A DNA stretch of 64,000 nt from Mycobacterium barrassiae (GTDB lineage: Bacteria; Actinomycetota; Actinomycetes; Mycobacteriales; Mycobacteriaceae). Shown here one piece after another: positions 26,969 through 36,580 of this stretch (its first letter is position 1; every line of letters starts with the position of its first letter). The notes beneath the pieces are model-generated. The model saw only the letters and a program-made list of their open reading frames with translations. It was not told the origin of the DNA and did no database searches. The translations under genes were made by a program, and so were the position numbers. The stretch spans positions 1 through 64,000 of the forward strand of contig NZ_JACKUK010000014.1 in the NCBI RefSeq assembly GCF_025822765.1, written 5' to 3'.

Positions 26969-27839
26969 AGATGCGCTCGTCGGTGCTCGCCACCGAGTAG
27001 CAGATCGCGGTCGACACGACCGTCGGCAGCACAAAGGTGAGGATCAGGACGAACACGACGAGCCCGAGGTTCGGATCGATCAGCCACGGCTTGGGGAATC
27101 GGGCCAGACTCATCGCCAGCCAGGACGCGACGATCGCGAGGCCGAGGGTGCTCACGGTGGCGACCTTGATGGACCGTAGCGCCAGCCGCGTCGGCTCGTC
27201 CGGGTCGGCCAGTGACTTGCGCAGGGTCCTCGTTCGCACGTACACCAGGACGAAATTCACGAAGATGATCACCGCGGCGCTCGTGACGATCAGGCCGGTG
27301 ACCCATATCTCGGGGCGACGGCCGTACATGAAATGCAAGTAGTCGACCGATGTTTCGGACAGAATCAGCGTGGCCGCCATCGTCGCGGCGAACGTCAGCC
27401 AGCCCCCGAGGTCGGCGAGGAAGCTGTAGGCGCCGGCGTCCTCGGCCTCCTCTTCCGAAATCTTCCTGACGGCGTGACTGGCGAGCATCCAGCCCAGGCC
27501 CCCGAACAACGCGACCGCGCCCGCGGCGAGCATCCCCGTCGACACGGCGCCCTGAGTCCACGCGATCGCGCAGATCCCTCGCCGGTCGCCGTCGGAGGGC
27601 ACCTGGGTGCCGGTGATCAAGCTGAACAGGAAGCTGTCCAGCATGAGGATCAGCACCGCGGAGGAGAACAGCGCAAGCGTGTGCACGCTTTCGCGGCTGT
27701 TCCTGTCCATCAGTAGGGCGATCGCAGTGATCAGAAACCCGCCGAGGACACCGGCGAACTGGGAATGTGACGCCGCTGATGTCAGCGCGCTCCACTGGTC
27801 GGACGTACAGAATTCGTCGGGGTTCATGTCGGGATTCAT
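26904..27839 (-). CDS. Multi-pass membrane protein of unknown function
   Basis: A 311-residue protein that I do not recognise. About seven hydrophobic segments are visible: [108 protein letters not shown] and [20 protein letters not shown]. An acidic loop ([13 protein letters not shown]) and a basic C-terminal tail follow. The start is ATG 27839 or 27827. Its 3' end overlaps aroQ by 65 nt in antisense. Its upstream neighbour on the same strand is a B-4DMT protein 42 nt away, so they may be co-transcribed. Confidence 0.65.
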   Translation of the reverse strand: MNPDMNPDEFCTSDQWSALTSAASHSQFAGVLGGFLITAIALLMDRNSRESVHTLALFSSAVLILMLDSFLFSLITGTQVPSDGDRRGICAIAWTQGAVSTGMLAAGAVALFGGLGWMLASHAVRKISEEEAEDAGAYSFLADLGGWLTFAATMAATLILSETSVDYLHFMYGRRPEIWVTGLIVTSAAVIIFVNFVLVYVRTRTLRKSLADPDEPTRLALRSIKVATVSTLGLAIVASWLAMSLARFPKPWLIDPNLGLVVFVLILTFVLPTVVSTAICYSVASTDERISIRGWRGSAGPGRSPARRGRR

Positions 27840-27881
27840 GAGGCCCGATGCTCAGGTGCGCGACGTCAGGAGGCGGCGGAT

Positions 27882-28433
27882 CTAGTTTTCGCGGTTGCCT
27901 TCGGTCGTCTCGTACTCGACCGTCTGGTCGCCGTCTGACTGCCGGACGGCGGCGAACACATCCGTGTCGGCTCGCTCGTCGTCATACGCATGGCCGTGGT
28001 GGGGGACCTCGGGCGCCTTACGGTCGACCAGATAGCGGCCGAGCGCGACGCCCGCGAGAGCCATCAGGAACGTCAGCAGCGCGGTGAACGCGGCGAACGT
28101 CGTCAGCTCGTTGATCAGGCCCTCGACGTAGAGGCTCTTGTAGAAGAGGTGGATGAACCAGGCGACGGCGCCGCTGACGATGCCGGCGAACAGACCGGCC
28201 AGCAGCCATGTCATCGCCAGGTCGCCGCGGCGGTCGGGATCCGGGTTGGCGCGAGCGTCGGCGCGGCCGTCGGCCAGTCCCCACAAAAAGACCGCGATGG
28301 CGTAGAGCGCCACGAGAATGATGCTGATCAGCCCGGCCCTGGTCTCCCAGGTGTTGATCAACGCCCCCTGCAGCAGTCGCACGATGACCATCAGGGCCGC
28401 GAACACCAGTCCGCGCAGCAACCACTTACTCAT
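27882..28433 (-). CDS. B-4DMT family membrane protein
   Basis: A 183-residue mycobacterial membrane protein in the position of Rv2536. Four transmembrane segments: residues about 5-25 (LLRGLVFAALMVIVRLL), 33-52 (LISIILVALYAIAVFLWGL), 73-95 (WLLAGLFAGIVSGAVAWFI) and 108-130 (TFAAFTALLTFLMALAGVALG). A hydrophilic acidic/His-rich C-terminal tail follows (PHHGHAYDDERADTD). The family is annotated as a putative transporter but no substrate is known. ATG 28433 is divergent from pepQ by 33 nt. Confidence 0.8.
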   Translation of the reverse strand: MSKWLLRGLVFAALMVIVRLLQGALINTWETRAGLISIILVALYAIAVFLWGLADGRADARANPDPDRRGDLAMTWLLAGLFAGIVSGAVAWFIHLFYKSLYVEGLINELTTFAAFTALLTFLMALAGVALGRYLVDRKAPEVPHHGHAYDDERADTDVFAAVRQSDGDQTVEYETTEGNREN

Positions 28434-28466
28434 GGGGCCTCACCTTAGCGAGTAGGTTCATCAACC

Positions 28467-29561
28467 GTGACTATTTCACAGCGTCGGGAGCGGCTCCGTC
28501 AGCGGCTTGTCGACGCCGATCTCGATGCGATGTTGGTGTCGGACCTGGTCAACGTCCGATATCTCTCGGGGTTCACGGGGTCGAACGCTGCGCTGCTGAT
28601 CCGCGCGGAGGACCCGACACCCGTGCTCGCCACCGACGGGCGGTACCGCACCCAGGCCGCGCAGCAGGCACCCGACGCCGAGCTCGTCATCGAGCGGGCC
28701 TGCGGACCGCATCTGGTCGCCCGCGCGGCGGCAGACGGCGTTCTGCGGTTGGGCTTCGAGAGCAACGTGGTGACCGTCGACGCCTTCAGCGCGCTGACCA
28801 AGGCCGCCGGTGATCGGACCGAACTGGTCCGCGCCTCCGGCACGGTGGAGGCGTTGCGTGAGGTCAAGGACGCCGGCGAGATCGCGCTGCTGCGGTTGGC
28901 CTGCGAGGCCGCCGACGCGGCCCTGCACGACCTGGTGGAGCGAGGCGGGCTGCGGCCGGGACGTACCGAAAAAGAGGTGGGCCGCGAACTCGAGGCGCTG
29001 ATGCTCGATCACGGTGCCGACGGCGTCTCGTTCGAGACGATCGTGGCGGCCGGGCCCAACTCGGCGATTCCCCACCATCGACCCACCGATGCGGTGTTGG
29101 CCGCCGGGGACTTCGTCAAGATCGACTTCGGCGCGCTGGTGTGCGGCTACCACTCCGATATGACGCGCACATTCGTGCTCTCGCCTGCCGCGCAGTGGCA
29201 GATCGACATCTATGACCTGGTGGCGACCGCTCAGCGCGCGGGCAGGGAGGCGTTGGCGCCCGGGGCCTCGCTCAAGGACGTCGACGCGGCGTCGCGACAG
29301 ATCATCGCCGACGCGGGATATGCCGAGAACTTCAGTCACGGCCTGGGGCACGGTGTCGGTTTGCAGATTCATGAAGCGCCGGGAATCAGCGCGTCATCCG
29401 CCGGTACACTGCTTGCTGGCTCTGCGGTGACCGTGGAACCCGGTGTCTATCTGCCAGACCGCGGCGGTGTCCGAATCGAGGACACGCTGGTCGTCGGTAG
29501 TGACTCGCACCCGAACCCTGACTTACTCACCCGGTTCCCCAAGGAACTGGCGATCCTCTGA
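28467..29561 (+). CDS. pepQ: Xaa-Pro dipeptidase/aminopeptidase (creatinase-like N-terminus, M24 family)
   Basis: A 364-residue cytoplasmic metallopeptidase cleaving Xaa-Pro bonds. The N-terminal creatinase-like domain covers residues 1-125; the pita-bread M24 domain follows. All five metal ligands are present: Asp220 (KIDFG), Asp231 (HSDMTRTF), His295 (GLGHGVGL), Glu324 (VEPGVYLP) and Glu338 (VRIEDTL). The GTG at 28467 is used. It is immediately upstream of efp, a conserved arrangement in actinobacteria, possibly because both concern proline-rich peptides. Confidence 0.93.
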   Translation: MTISQRRERLRQRLVDADLDAMLVSDLVNVRYLSGFTGSNAALLIRAEDPTPVLATDGRYRTQAAQQAPDAELVIERACGPHLVARAAADGVLRLGFESNVVTVDAFSALTKAAGDRTELVRASGTVEALREVKDAGEIALLRLACEAADAALHDLVERGGLRPGRTEKEVGRELEALMLDHGADGVSFETIVAAGPNSAIPHHRPTDAVLAAGDFVKIDFGALVCGYHSDMTRTFVLSPAAQWQIDIYDLVATAQRAGREALAPGASLKDVDAASRQIIADAGYAENFSHGLGHGVGLQIHEAPGISASSAGTLLAGSAVTVEPGVYLPDRGGVRIEDTLVVGSDSHPNPDLLTRFPKELAIL

Positions 29562-29579
29562 ACAGGAGAACAACCGACC

Positions 29580-30143
29580 GTGGCATCGACCGCCGACTTC
29601 AAGAACGGGCTCGTCCTTCAGATTGACGGCCAACTGTGGCAGATCGTGGAATTCCAGCACGTCAAGCCCGGTAAAGGCCCGGCCTTCGTTCGGACCAAGC
29701 TCAAGAACGTGATCTCGGGCAAGGTCGTCGACAAGACCTACAACGCGGGCGTCAAGGTCGAGACCGCGACCGTCGACCGCCGCGATGCCACCTATCTGTA
29801 CCGCGACGGCTCCGACTTCGTGTTCATGGACTCCGAGGATTACGAGCAGCATGCGCTGCCGGAGTCGTTGGTGGGCGACGCCGCCAAGTTCCTGCTCGAG
29901 AGCCTGCCGGTGCAGATCGCGTTCCACAACGGCACGCCGCTGTACCTGGAGTTGCCGGTCACCGTCGAGCTCGAGGTCACTCACACCGAGCCCGGCCTGC
30001 AGGGCGACCGTTCCAACGCAGGCACCAAGCCGGCCACCGTGGAGACCGGCGCCGAGATTCAGGTGCCGTTGTTCATCAACACCGGCGACAAGCTGAAGGT
30101 CGATTCGCGCGATGGCAGCTACCTGGGAAGGGTGAATGCCTAA
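29580..30143 (+). CDS. efp: Translation elongation factor P
   Basis: A 187-residue three-domain EF-P that rescues ribosomes stalled at polyproline. Domain I carries Lys32 in the loop KPGKGPAF, flanked by Pro30 and Pro34; in actinobacteria this palindromic Pro loop is thought to work with unmodified Lys. No EpmA/EpmB/EarP gene is in the window, consistent with that. The C-terminal [19 protein letters not shown] matches the family. GTG 29580 has AGGAGAAC upstream. It overlaps nusB by 8 nt. Confidence 0.96.
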   Translation: MASTADFKNGLVLQIDGQLWQIVEFQHVKPGKGPAFVRTKLKNVISGKVVDKTYNAGVKVETATVDRRDATYLYRDGSDFVFMDSEDYEQHALPESLVGDAAKFLLESLPVQIAFHNGTPLYLELPVTVELEVTHTEPGLQGDRSNAGTKPATVETGAEIQVPLFINTGDKLKVDSRDGSYLGRVNA

Positions 30144-30645
30144 TCCCCGGGGCGACGGGAAGAACCGTCGGCCCGACAAGGGCCGTCACCAGGCCCGCAA
30201 GCGGGCCGTCGACCTGCTCTTCGAGGCCGAGGCACGCGGGCTCACCGCCGCCGAGGTAGCGCACGCACGAAATGAGCTGGCGCAGAAGCAGTCCGACGTA
30301 TCGCCGCTGAATCCGTACACGGTGACGGTCGCGCAGGGGGTGACCGATCACATCGCGCACATCGATGATCTGATTTCGGCTCACCTTCAGGGCTGGACAC
30401 TGGACCGGCTGCCTGCCGTCGACCGGGCGGTCCTGCGGGTGGCGGTGTGGGAACTGTTGCACGCTGACGACGTTCCCGAACCCGTCGCTGTCGACGAAGC
30501 CGTCGAATTGGCCAAACAGTTGTCCACCGACGACTCACCTGGTTTCGTCAACGGCGTGCTGGGCCAGGTGATGTTGGTGACCCCGCAGATTCGGGCTGCC
30601 GCCCAAGCGGTGCGGGGGGCCGGTGATTCAGGCGCGGACACCTGA
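30136..30645 (+). CDS. nusB: Transcription antitermination protein NusB
   Basis: A 169-residue all-helical RNA-binding protein that joins NusE on boxA of rRNA leaders. The core spans residues about 15-150: [50 protein letters not shown] and [10 protein letters not shown] are diagnostic. The short basic N-terminus ([20 protein letters not shown]) is consistent with RNA binding. ATG 30136 lies within the end of efp; the stop overlaps the following gene by 1 nt. Confidence 0.95.
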   Translation: MPNPRGDGKNRRPDKGRHQARKRAVDLLFEAEARGLTAAEVAHARNELAQKQSDVSPLNPYTVTVAQGVTDHIAHIDDLISAHLQGWTLDRLPAVDRAVLRVAVWELLHADDVPEPVAVDEAVELAKQLSTDDSPGFVNGVLGQVMLVTPQIRAAAQAVRGAGDSGADT

Positions 30646-31199
30646 TGGGAGTGCCGCAGGATTGGGCCCCGTACTCGAACCTCGACGAGGCGGCCAAGGT
30701 CTACTTGCGCGATCCCGAGCTGGCGCTGGACCAATTGCGTTCAGTGATCGGCTTTCCCGAAATCAAGTCGTTCGTCATGTCGCGGGGCACCAGCGAGGGC
30801 TCCTGGGGCGACTCCGACGAGAATCCGCTGTGGCAGGAGATCGTGCTCACCGACGGCCACCGGCTGATCATCTGGCGCGCTGACGACGAGACCTCGACCG
30901 TCGACGACCGTGAGCGCCGGGTACTGAACGCCGCGGTCCGCACCATCCTGTTGTCGACGATCACCGACCACGTGCTCACCACCGAATACGAGGTATTCGA
31001 CGACGGCACCCGCCGGCTCTCCGAGGTCCGGCTGCGGATGTACACCCAACTCATCACGCGGTCTCGCCAGAAGTCGGTCACCGAGACCGACATCTTCTGC
31101 GAGTCGTTTCGCTACTACAAGTCCGTCGACAACGGCGGTCTGGCGCAAATGCAGCGGCTGCTGCAGTTCGGTCGCGTGCTCTCGCGCAGTATGCAGTGA
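30645..31199 (+). CDS. Conserved mycobacterial protein of unknown function (Rv2532c-like)
   Basis: A 184-residue soluble protein fixed downstream of nusB in mycobacteria. No catalytic motif is recognised. It starts with an aromatic segment (WAPYSNLDEAAKVYL), followed by alternating strands and helices ([26 protein letters not shown] is split between a strand and a helix) and ends with LAQMQRLLQFGRVLSRSM. ATG 30645 overlaps the nusB stop in TGATG. The tight coupling suggests a role linked to the pepQ-efp-nusB unit, but nothing more specific can be said. Confidence 0.8.
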   Translation: MGVPQDWAPYSNLDEAAKVYLRDPELALDQLRSVIGFPEIKSFVMSRGTSEGSWGDSDENPLWQEIVLTDGHRLIIWRADDETSTVDDRERRVLNAAVRTILLSTITDHVLTTEYEVFDDGTRRLSEVRLRMYTQLITRSRQKSVTETDIFCESFRYYKSVDNGGLAQMQRLLQFGRVLSRSMQ

Positions 31200-31200
31200 C

Positions 31201-32418
31201 TCACCGGTCGGCTGACGCGTAGTCCGGCAAGTCGATCGAGTCTGCAGTCTTGAACCAGAGCCTGGCGGCCACCGGCCGGAACGGCCAGCGCTGCATCCAC
31301 TTCATCACGAACGCGTTGGCCGCGATATCGGACGCCGTCTTGGGGGCGTACCGGTCGATGGAGTTGGGCAGATCCTGGCATTTGTCGACATACGGCCGCA
31401 TGACCGTCTCGTACCGCGCCAGCTTCTTCGAAAGCTGTTCGGCTTCAAACGAATCCGCGGGTCCGAGCTCACCGGCGAGAATGTAGGCGCCGACTAGCGC
31501 CAGGCTGGTTCCCATCCCGGACAGCGGCGACGCGCAGTAACCCGCGTCACCCACCAGCGTGACGCATCCCGACGACCAGGTCGGCATGTGCACCTGGGCG
31601 AAGGAGTCGAAGTAGAAGTCGTCGGCCTCCTTCGCCGCGGCCAGCAGGGCGTCGCATTCCCACCCCGCGCCCGCGAAACGTTCGGCGAGGATTTGGCGCT
31701 GTTCGTCGAGGTTGTGCCGGTCGTAGACGATGGGTTCGGATTGAAACGCCAAGCCCGCCTTGGCGATCGAAGGATCATGCGACGGCCGCATCGAGGCATT
31801 CAGGCCGCCGGGCGCCTGATAGAGCAGATACCAGCCGTCCAGGCCGACGGTGTCAGGAGCCGAGAACCAGGCGTTGTAACCGCCGATGGGCTTGACGAAC
31901 TGCTCCTCGGGTCCGAAGACCAACCGCCGCACGCCCGAGTGCGGGCCGTCGGCGCCGACGACGAGGTCGGCCTGCAGCACGGTGCCGTCGGCGAGCGTGA
32001 CCTCGGCGCCGTCTCCGTTCTGCGTCACATTCGAAACGCTGGTTCCGAAGCGGTATTCGGTGGTGTCCTTGGTGGTTTGGTACAGCACGTCGACGAGATC
32101 GCCGCGCAGAATCTCCAGTTTGGACACCAGACCGTTGCCGTCGAACGCTGTCACCGGCATCTCGGCGCGCCTGCTGCCGTCGGAGCGGACCCATGCCGCG
32201 CCGCGTTGTTCCAGGGCCCGGTCGCGCATCTGGTCGATCAGGCCCATGCGCTCGACGACGTCGCCGCCGGCGCCGCGCAGGTCGACCGTCTGTCCGCCGG
32301 GCCGGATGCCGGGTCCGATCTCCACCACGATGACCCGGTATCCGTTGCGCGACAGCCAGAACGCCAACGTGGGCCCGGCAATTCCGGCGCCGCTGATCAC
32401 CACCGTCCGTTGTGTCAT
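31201..32418 (-). CDS. FAD-dependent monooxygenase (PHBH-type)
   Basis: A 405-residue flavoprotein hydroxylase. The FAD-binding Rossmann motif is SGAGIAGPTLAFWL (Gly10-x-Gly12-x-x-Gly15), followed by VVGADGPHSGVRRLVF (the DG motif) and VGDAGYCASPLSGMGTSLAL (the GD motif). These three are typical of class A flavin monooxygenases such as p-hydroxybenzoate hydroxylase and TetX-like enzymes. It is downstream of a beta-lactamase-fold hydrolase on the same strand with a 16-nt gap, so the two probably form an operon. Its stop is 1 nt from the convergent Rv2532c-like gene. Substrate is unknown. Confidence 0.87.
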   Translation of the reverse strand: MTQRTVVISGAGIAGPTLAFWLSRNGYRVIVVEIGPGIRPGGQTVDLRGAGGDVVERMGLIDQMRDRALEQRGAAWVRSDGSRRAEMPVTAFDGNGLVSKLEILRGDLVDVLYQTTKDTTEYRFGTSVSNVTQNGDGAEVTLADGTVLQADLVVGADGPHSGVRRLVFGPEEQFVKPIGGYNAWFSAPDTVGLDGWYLLYQAPGGLNASMRPSHDPSIAKAGLAFQSEPIVYDRHNLDEQRQILAERFAGAGWECDALLAAAKEADDFYFDSFAQVHMPTWSSGCVTLVGDAGYCASPLSGMGTSLALVGAYILAGELGPADSFEAEQLSKKLARYETVMRPYVDKCQDLPNSIDRYAPKTASDIAANAFVMKWMQRWPFRPVAARLWFKTADSIDLPDYASADR

Positions 32419-32434
32419 GGCGTCACCGTAGCGG

Positions 32435-33640
32435 CTAGATGTCGAGAGCCTGGTAGGTTCGCCGGACGAATTTGGGCTGGGCGCTTTGCAGTTTCGCCAG
32501 CGAGGTGTTGCCCGCGATGGCCGCTGCCGCGTCGACGCTCAGGTCGGGGAGGTTCTGGATCAGGTAGATGAGAATGAGATCGGCGCTCGGATCCGCCTGC
32601 CACCAGGTGCCGTACGCGCCCGGCCAGCCGAAGGTGCCGACACCGCCGGGACCGAACAGTTGCCGCGATTTGGCCGGGTCGGTGACGACCGAGAGGTTGA
32701 GTCCGAAACCCCTGCCGACCCAGAACGGTGCCCCGAGAAACTGGTGCCGCTTCTGTTCGTCGGTCAATCGATCGGTGCGCATCTGTCGCACGGACTGTTC
32801 CGACAGCACGCGCACACCGTCGAGAGTGCCGCCCGCCAGCAGCATCCGGGCGAATTTGAGGTAGTCGTCGACGGTCGACCACAGCCCGCCGCCGCCCATG
32901 CAGAACGGGGGATCGGTGATCGGGGCGGGGCCCATCACGTCGTGCTGGAGCGTCATGTCCGCGTCGAGTTTGTACATCGTCGCGGCGCGACGCCGCCCTG
33001 CGACGCCGACCGAGAAGCCGGTGTCGGTCATTCCCAGCGGATCGAAGATCCGCTCGGACAGCACGTCGGCCAACGACTTGCCCTCGATCCGGGACAGCGC
33101 GATGCCGAGCACATCGGTGGAGTGGCTGTAGGTGAGGCGGTCACCGGGCTGGTGCACCAGCGGCAGTGTCGCCAGTTCCGCGAGCCAGCGGTCCTGGTCC
33201 TGTCGCACGGACATCCGGCCGTACGCCTTACTCAGCGGACCGGCGATGAAGAAGGGGTAGGCCAGACCGGCGCGGTGGGTCATCAGATCCTCGATCGTGA
33301 TCTGGCGCTGGGCCGGCGTCGTCTTGTCGAGCGGGCCGAGCGGATCGACGAGGACCCGCATGTCCGACAGCTCGGGCAGCCACGCCGCCACGGGGTCGGT
33401 CAAGGCGAGCTTGCCTTCCTCCACCATGCTCATCGCGGCGGCGATGGTGACGGGTTTGGTCATGGAGGCGATGCGGAAGATGGTTTCGCGGTCCATCGGC
33501 ACGCCCGCGTCGACGTCCCGGTATCCGAGTTCGTTGACCTGCAGGACCTCGCCGCCCCGGTACACCAGGGTGACGGCGCCTGCGAGCAGTCCGTGGTCGA
33601 TGGCCTCTTGGATGGACGCGTGGTTTCCGTCGAGCTTCAT
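32435..33640 (-). CDS. Serine hydrolase of the beta-lactamase/EstB family
   Basis: A 401-residue penicillin-binding-protein-fold esterase (class C beta-lactamase-like, COG1680). The nucleophile motif is Ser59-Met-Thr-Lys62 in IASMTKPV, and the Tyr motif is YSHSTDVLG, where the second conserved position is Ser rather than Asn as in many esterases of this group. MGGGGLWSTVDDYLKFARMLL and FGPGGVGTFGWPGAYGTWW are typical. No signal peptide is seen, so it is likely a cytoplasmic esterase rather than a secreted beta-lactamase. It is transcribed ahead of the monooxygenase, divergently from pyrR. Confidence 0.86.
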   Translation of the reverse strand: MKLDGNHASIQEAIDHGLLAGAVTLVYRGGEVLQVNELGYRDVDAGVPMDRETIFRIASMTKPVTIAAAMSMVEEGKLALTDPVAAWLPELSDMRVLVDPLGPLDKTTPAQRQITIEDLMTHRAGLAYPFFIAGPLSKAYGRMSVRQDQDRWLAELATLPLVHQPGDRLTYSHSTDVLGIALSRIEGKSLADVLSERIFDPLGMTDTGFSVGVAGRRRAATMYKLDADMTLQHDVMGPAPITDPPFCMGGGGLWSTVDDYLKFARMLLAGGTLDGVRVLSEQSVRQMRTDRLTDEQKRHQFLGAPFWVGRGFGLNLSVVTDPAKSRQLFGPGGVGTFGWPGAYGTWWQADPSADLILIYLIQNLPDLSVDAAAAIAGNTSLAKLQSAQPKFVRRTYQALDI

Positions 33641-33728
33641 CGGCGTCAGCGTACTGAAGCGCGAGGTCGATCGGTGTCGCGTGTAGCGGGTCCCGCGCCT
33701 GGTGCTAAGCTCGCCGCAGTTTCGACGT

Positions 33729-33767
33729 CCTTTAAAGAGCCGTCCAGAGAGGCGGAGAAGGAGGTCA
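33729..33767 (+). promoter_or_regulatory. PyrR-binding RNA element in the pyr leader
   Basis: The leader contains CTTTAAAGAG, then GTCCAGAGAGGC, then GGAGAAGG within 33731-33762. This is the consensus of the PyrR-binding loop known from Bacillus attenuators (TTTAA, GTCCAGAGAGGCTGAGAAGG). Here it merges directly into the pyrR ribosome binding site GGAGG (33761-33765). In mycobacteria PyrR represses translation from such a site, so UMP-bound PyrR should block its own ribosome access and, by coupling, the operon. Confidence 0.85.
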
Positions 33768-33774
33768 GGGTCAC

Positions 33775-34347
33775 TTGGGCGCGCCTGGCACCGACCGGGA
33801 ACTGATGTCCGCAGCGGACGTCAGCCGGACCATCTCCCGCATTGCCCATCAGATCATCGAGAAGACCGCCCTCGACGGTCCTGATGCCCCGCGCGTGATC
33901 CTGCTCGGCATCCCCACCCGCGGCGTCACGCTGGCCGCCCGGCTCGCGGAGAAGATCAAGGAGTTCTCCGGCGTCACGGTTGCGCGGGGCGCACTGGACA
34001 TCACGCTGTACCGCGACGATCTCGACAGCAAGCCACCGCGGCCGCTGGAGGACACCTCGATCCCTGAGGGCGGCATCGACGGCGCCCTCGTGATCCTGGT
34101 CGACGACGTGCTCTACACCGGTCGCTCCGTCCGCTCGGCGCTCGACGCGTTGCGGGACATCGGCAGGCCGCGCGCCGTCCAACTCGCCGTCCTGGTCGAC
34201 CGCGGCCACCGCGAGTTGCCGCTGCGGGCGGATTACGTCGGCAAGAACGTGCCGACGTCGCGCAGTGAGAACGTCAAGGTGCGGCTCACCGAGGACGACG
34301 AAATCGAGGGGATCTGGATCGCACCGCAGGGAGGCCCGCCACGATGA
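33775..34347 (+). CDS. pyrR: Bifunctional pyr operon regulator / uracil phosphoribosyltransferase PyrR
   Basis: A 190-residue PRTase-fold RNA-binding regulator. The PRPP loop is [22 protein letters not shown] (cited in part: [10 protein letters not shown]), and [15 protein letters not shown] and [20 protein letters not shown] are diagnostic. TTG 33775 is chosen because it sits 9 nt after GGAGG and matches the MGAxG...RELMSAADV start of M. tuberculosis PyrR; ATG 33805 is the alternative. It overlaps pyrB by 4 nt. It senses UMP and binds the RNA element at 33729-33767. Confidence 0.95.
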   Translation: MGAPGTDRELMSAADVSRTISRIAHQIIEKTALDGPDAPRVILLGIPTRGVTLAARLAEKIKEFSGVTVARGALDITLYRDDLDSKPPRPLEDTSIPEGGIDGALVILVDDVLYTGRSVRSALDALRDIGRPRAVQLAVLVDRGHRELPLRADYVGKNVPTSRSENVKVRLTEDDEIEGIWIAPQGGPPR

Positions 34348-35291
34348 AGCACCTGCTCTCGGCAGCCGATCTGTCGCGCGAAGACGCGGTGGCGATCCTC
34401 GACAACGCCGACCGGTTCAGCCAGGCGCTGCTGGGCCGTGAGGTCAAGAAGCTCCCGACGCTGCGCGGCCGCACCATCATCACGATGTTCTACGAGAACT
34501 CCACCCGTACCCGGGTGTCGTTCGAGGTGGCGGGCAAGTGGATGAGCGCGGACGTCATCAACGTCAGCGCCTCGGGATCCTCTGTCTCCAAGGGTGAGTC
34601 GCTTCGCGACACCGCGCTCACCCTGCGCGCCGCGGGCGCCGACGCGCTGATCATCCGTCACCCCGCGTCGGGGGCGGCTCAGCAGCTTGCGGAATGGACG
34701 GTCACCGAACACGGCGGCCCCGCGGTCATCAACGCCGGCGACGGCACCCACGAGCACCCGACGCAGGCGCTGCTCGATGCGCTCACCATCCGCCAGCGGC
34801 TCGGCGACATCGAGGGCAAGCGCGTGGTCATCGTCGGCGACGTCCTGCACAGCCGTGTCGCGCGCTCCAACGTGCTGTTGCTCCACACGCTCGGTGCCGA
34901 GGTGGTGCTCGTCGCTCCGCCCACCCTGCTTCCGGTTGGGGTGGCCGACTGGCCGGTCACCGTCTCGCACGACCTCGACGCGGAACTGCCCATCGCCGAC
35001 GCGGTGCTGATGCTGCGCGTGCAGGCCGAGCGGATGAACGGCGGGTTCTTCCCGTCCCCGCGCGAGTACTCGGTGCTCTACGGACTCTCGGAGAAACGGC
35101 AGGCCATGCTTCCCGGCAATGCGGTGGTGCTGCACCCCGGCCCGATGGTGCGCGGGATGGAGATCGCGTTCTCGGTCGCCGATTCCTCCCAATCAGCTGT
35201 GCTGCAACAGGTTTCCAACGGTGTGCATGTCCGAATGGCGGTTCTGTTCCACCTGCTGGTGGGCACTGAGCAGGAAGCGATCAGCGCATGA
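34344..35291 (+). CDS. pyrB: Aspartate carbamoyltransferase catalytic subunit
   Basis: A 315-residue enzyme joining carbamoyl phosphate and aspartate, the first committed step of pyrimidine synthesis. The carbamoyl-phosphate loop [34 protein letters not shown] and the aspartate-domain RVQAERM are present. No regulatory subunit PyrI is found, as normal for actinobacteria. Starts ATG 34344 with a 4-nt overlap to pyrR and 4 nt to pyrC. Confidence 0.96.
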   Translation: MKHLLSAADLSREDAVAILDNADRFSQALLGREVKKLPTLRGRTIITMFYENSTRTRVSFEVAGKWMSADVINVSASGSSVSKGESLRDTALTLRAAGADALIIRHPASGAAQQLAEWTVTEHGGPAVINAGDGTHEHPTQALLDALTIRQRLGDIEGKRVVIVGDVLHSRVARSNVLLLHTLGAEVVLVAPPTLLPVGVADWPVTVSHDLDAELPIADAVLMLRVQAERMNGGFFPSPREYSVLYGLSEKRQAMLPGNAVVLHPGPMVRGMEIAFSVADSSQSAVLQQVSNGVHVRMAVLFHLLVGTEQEAISA

Positions 35292-36580
35292 CCGTCTTGA
35301 TCCGCGGGGTGCGGCTCTACGGCGAGGGGGACCGCGTCGACGTCCTGGTGTCGGACGGGCAGATCGCCGACATCGGAGCAGGCCTCGCCGTGCCGGAGGA
35401 CGCCGATGTGGTCGACGCCACCGGTCAAATCCTGCTGCCCGGTTTCGTCGACCTGCACACCCACCTGCGCGAACCCGGCCGCGAATACGCCGAGGACATC
35501 GAAACCGGCTCGGCTGCAGCGGCTTTGGGCGGATACACCGCGGTGTTCGCGATGGCCAACACCAATCCGGTCGCCGACAGCCCGGTTGTCACCGACCACG
35601 TCTGGCACCGCGGCCAGCAGGTCGGCCTCGTCGACGTCCATCCGGTCGGCGCCGTGACGATGGGGCTGGCCGGTACTCAGCTCACCGAGATGGGCATGAT
35701 GGCCGCGGGCGCCGGCCAGGTCCGGATGTTCTCCGACGACGGCATCTGCGTGCACGATCCGCTGATCATGCGCCGCGCGCTCGAATACGCCACCGGCCTC
35801 GGGGTGCTCATCGCCCAGCACGCCGAGGAGCCACGGTTGACCGTCGGCGCCGTCGCCCATGAGGGACCCAACGCCGCGCGGCTGGGACTGGCGGGCTGGC
35901 CCCGCGCCGCCGAGGAATCCATCGTCGCCAGGGACGCGCTCCTGGCCCGCGACGCCGGAGCCCGCGTGCACATCTGCCACGCGTCCACTGCGGGCACCGT
36001 CGAGATCGTCAGATGGGCCAAGGAGCAAGGCATTTCGATCACCGCCGAGGTGACGCCGCACCATCTCCTGCTCGACGACGGACGGCTGGCCACCTACGAC
36101 GGCCGCAACCGGGTGAACCCGCCGCTTCGTGAGGCGTCCGACGCCGAGGCGCTGCGCCAGGCACTCGCCGACGGCGTCGTCGACTGTGTGGCCACCGACC
36201 ATGCTCCGCACGCCGAGCACGAGAAGTTCTGCGAGTTCTCCCTTGCCAGGCCGGGCATGCTGGGCTTGCAGACCGCACTGTCCGTCGTCGTGGAGACGAT
36301 GGTGCGGCCCGGCCTGCTGACCTGGCGCGACGTGGCACGGGTGATGAGCGAGAAGCCCGCAGAGATCGTGGGACTGCCGGATCAGGGCCGTCCACTGGAG
36401 ATCGGTGAGCCGGCCAACCTCACCGTCGTGGATCCCGACGCCACCTGGACGGTCGAGGGTTCGGCGCTGGCGAGCCGATCCGACAACACCCCCTACGAGT
36501 CGATGACGTTGCCCGCGACGGTGACGCTGACGTTGTTGCGCGGCAAGGTCACCGCCCGCGACGGTAAGAGCCCGGCATGA
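35288..36580 (+). CDS. pyrC: Dihydroorotase
   Basis: A 430-residue amidohydrolase (class I) cyclising carbamoyl aspartate to dihydroorotate. The metal-binding motif [10 protein letters not shown], the [14 protein letters not shown] loop, the later His residues in HICHAST and the Asp in VATDHAPH are all present, so the enzyme is catalytically complete, unlike pseudo-dihydroorotases. It overlaps pyrB and the next gene by 4 nt each (ATGA). Confidence 0.96.
   Translation: MTVLIRGVRLYGEGDRVDVLVSDGQIADIGAGLAVPEDADVVDATGQILLPGFVDLHTHLREPGREYAEDIETGSAAAALGGYTAVFAMANTNPVADSPVVTDHVWHRGQQVGLVDVHPVGAVTMGLAGTQLTEMGMMAAGAGQVRMFSDDGICVHDPLIMRRALEYATGLGVLIAQHAEEPRLTVGAVAHEGPNAARLGLAGWPRAAEESIVARDALLARDAGARVHICHASTAGTVEIVRWAKEQGISITAEVTPHHLLLDDGRLATYDGRNRVNPPLREASDAEALRQALADGVVDCVATDHAPHAEHEKFCEFSLARPGMLGLQTALSVVVETMVRPGLLTWRDVARVMSEKPAEIVGLPDQGRPLEIGEPANLTVVDPDATWTVEGSALASRSDNTPYESMTLPATVTLTLLRGKVTARDGKSPA

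Noticed and set aside
32435-33640. Beta-lactamase (antibiotic resistance) call for the serine hydrolase
   Set aside because: There is no signal peptide, and the Tyr motif is YSH rather than YxN as in true class C enzymes; an EstB-like esterase is more likely.
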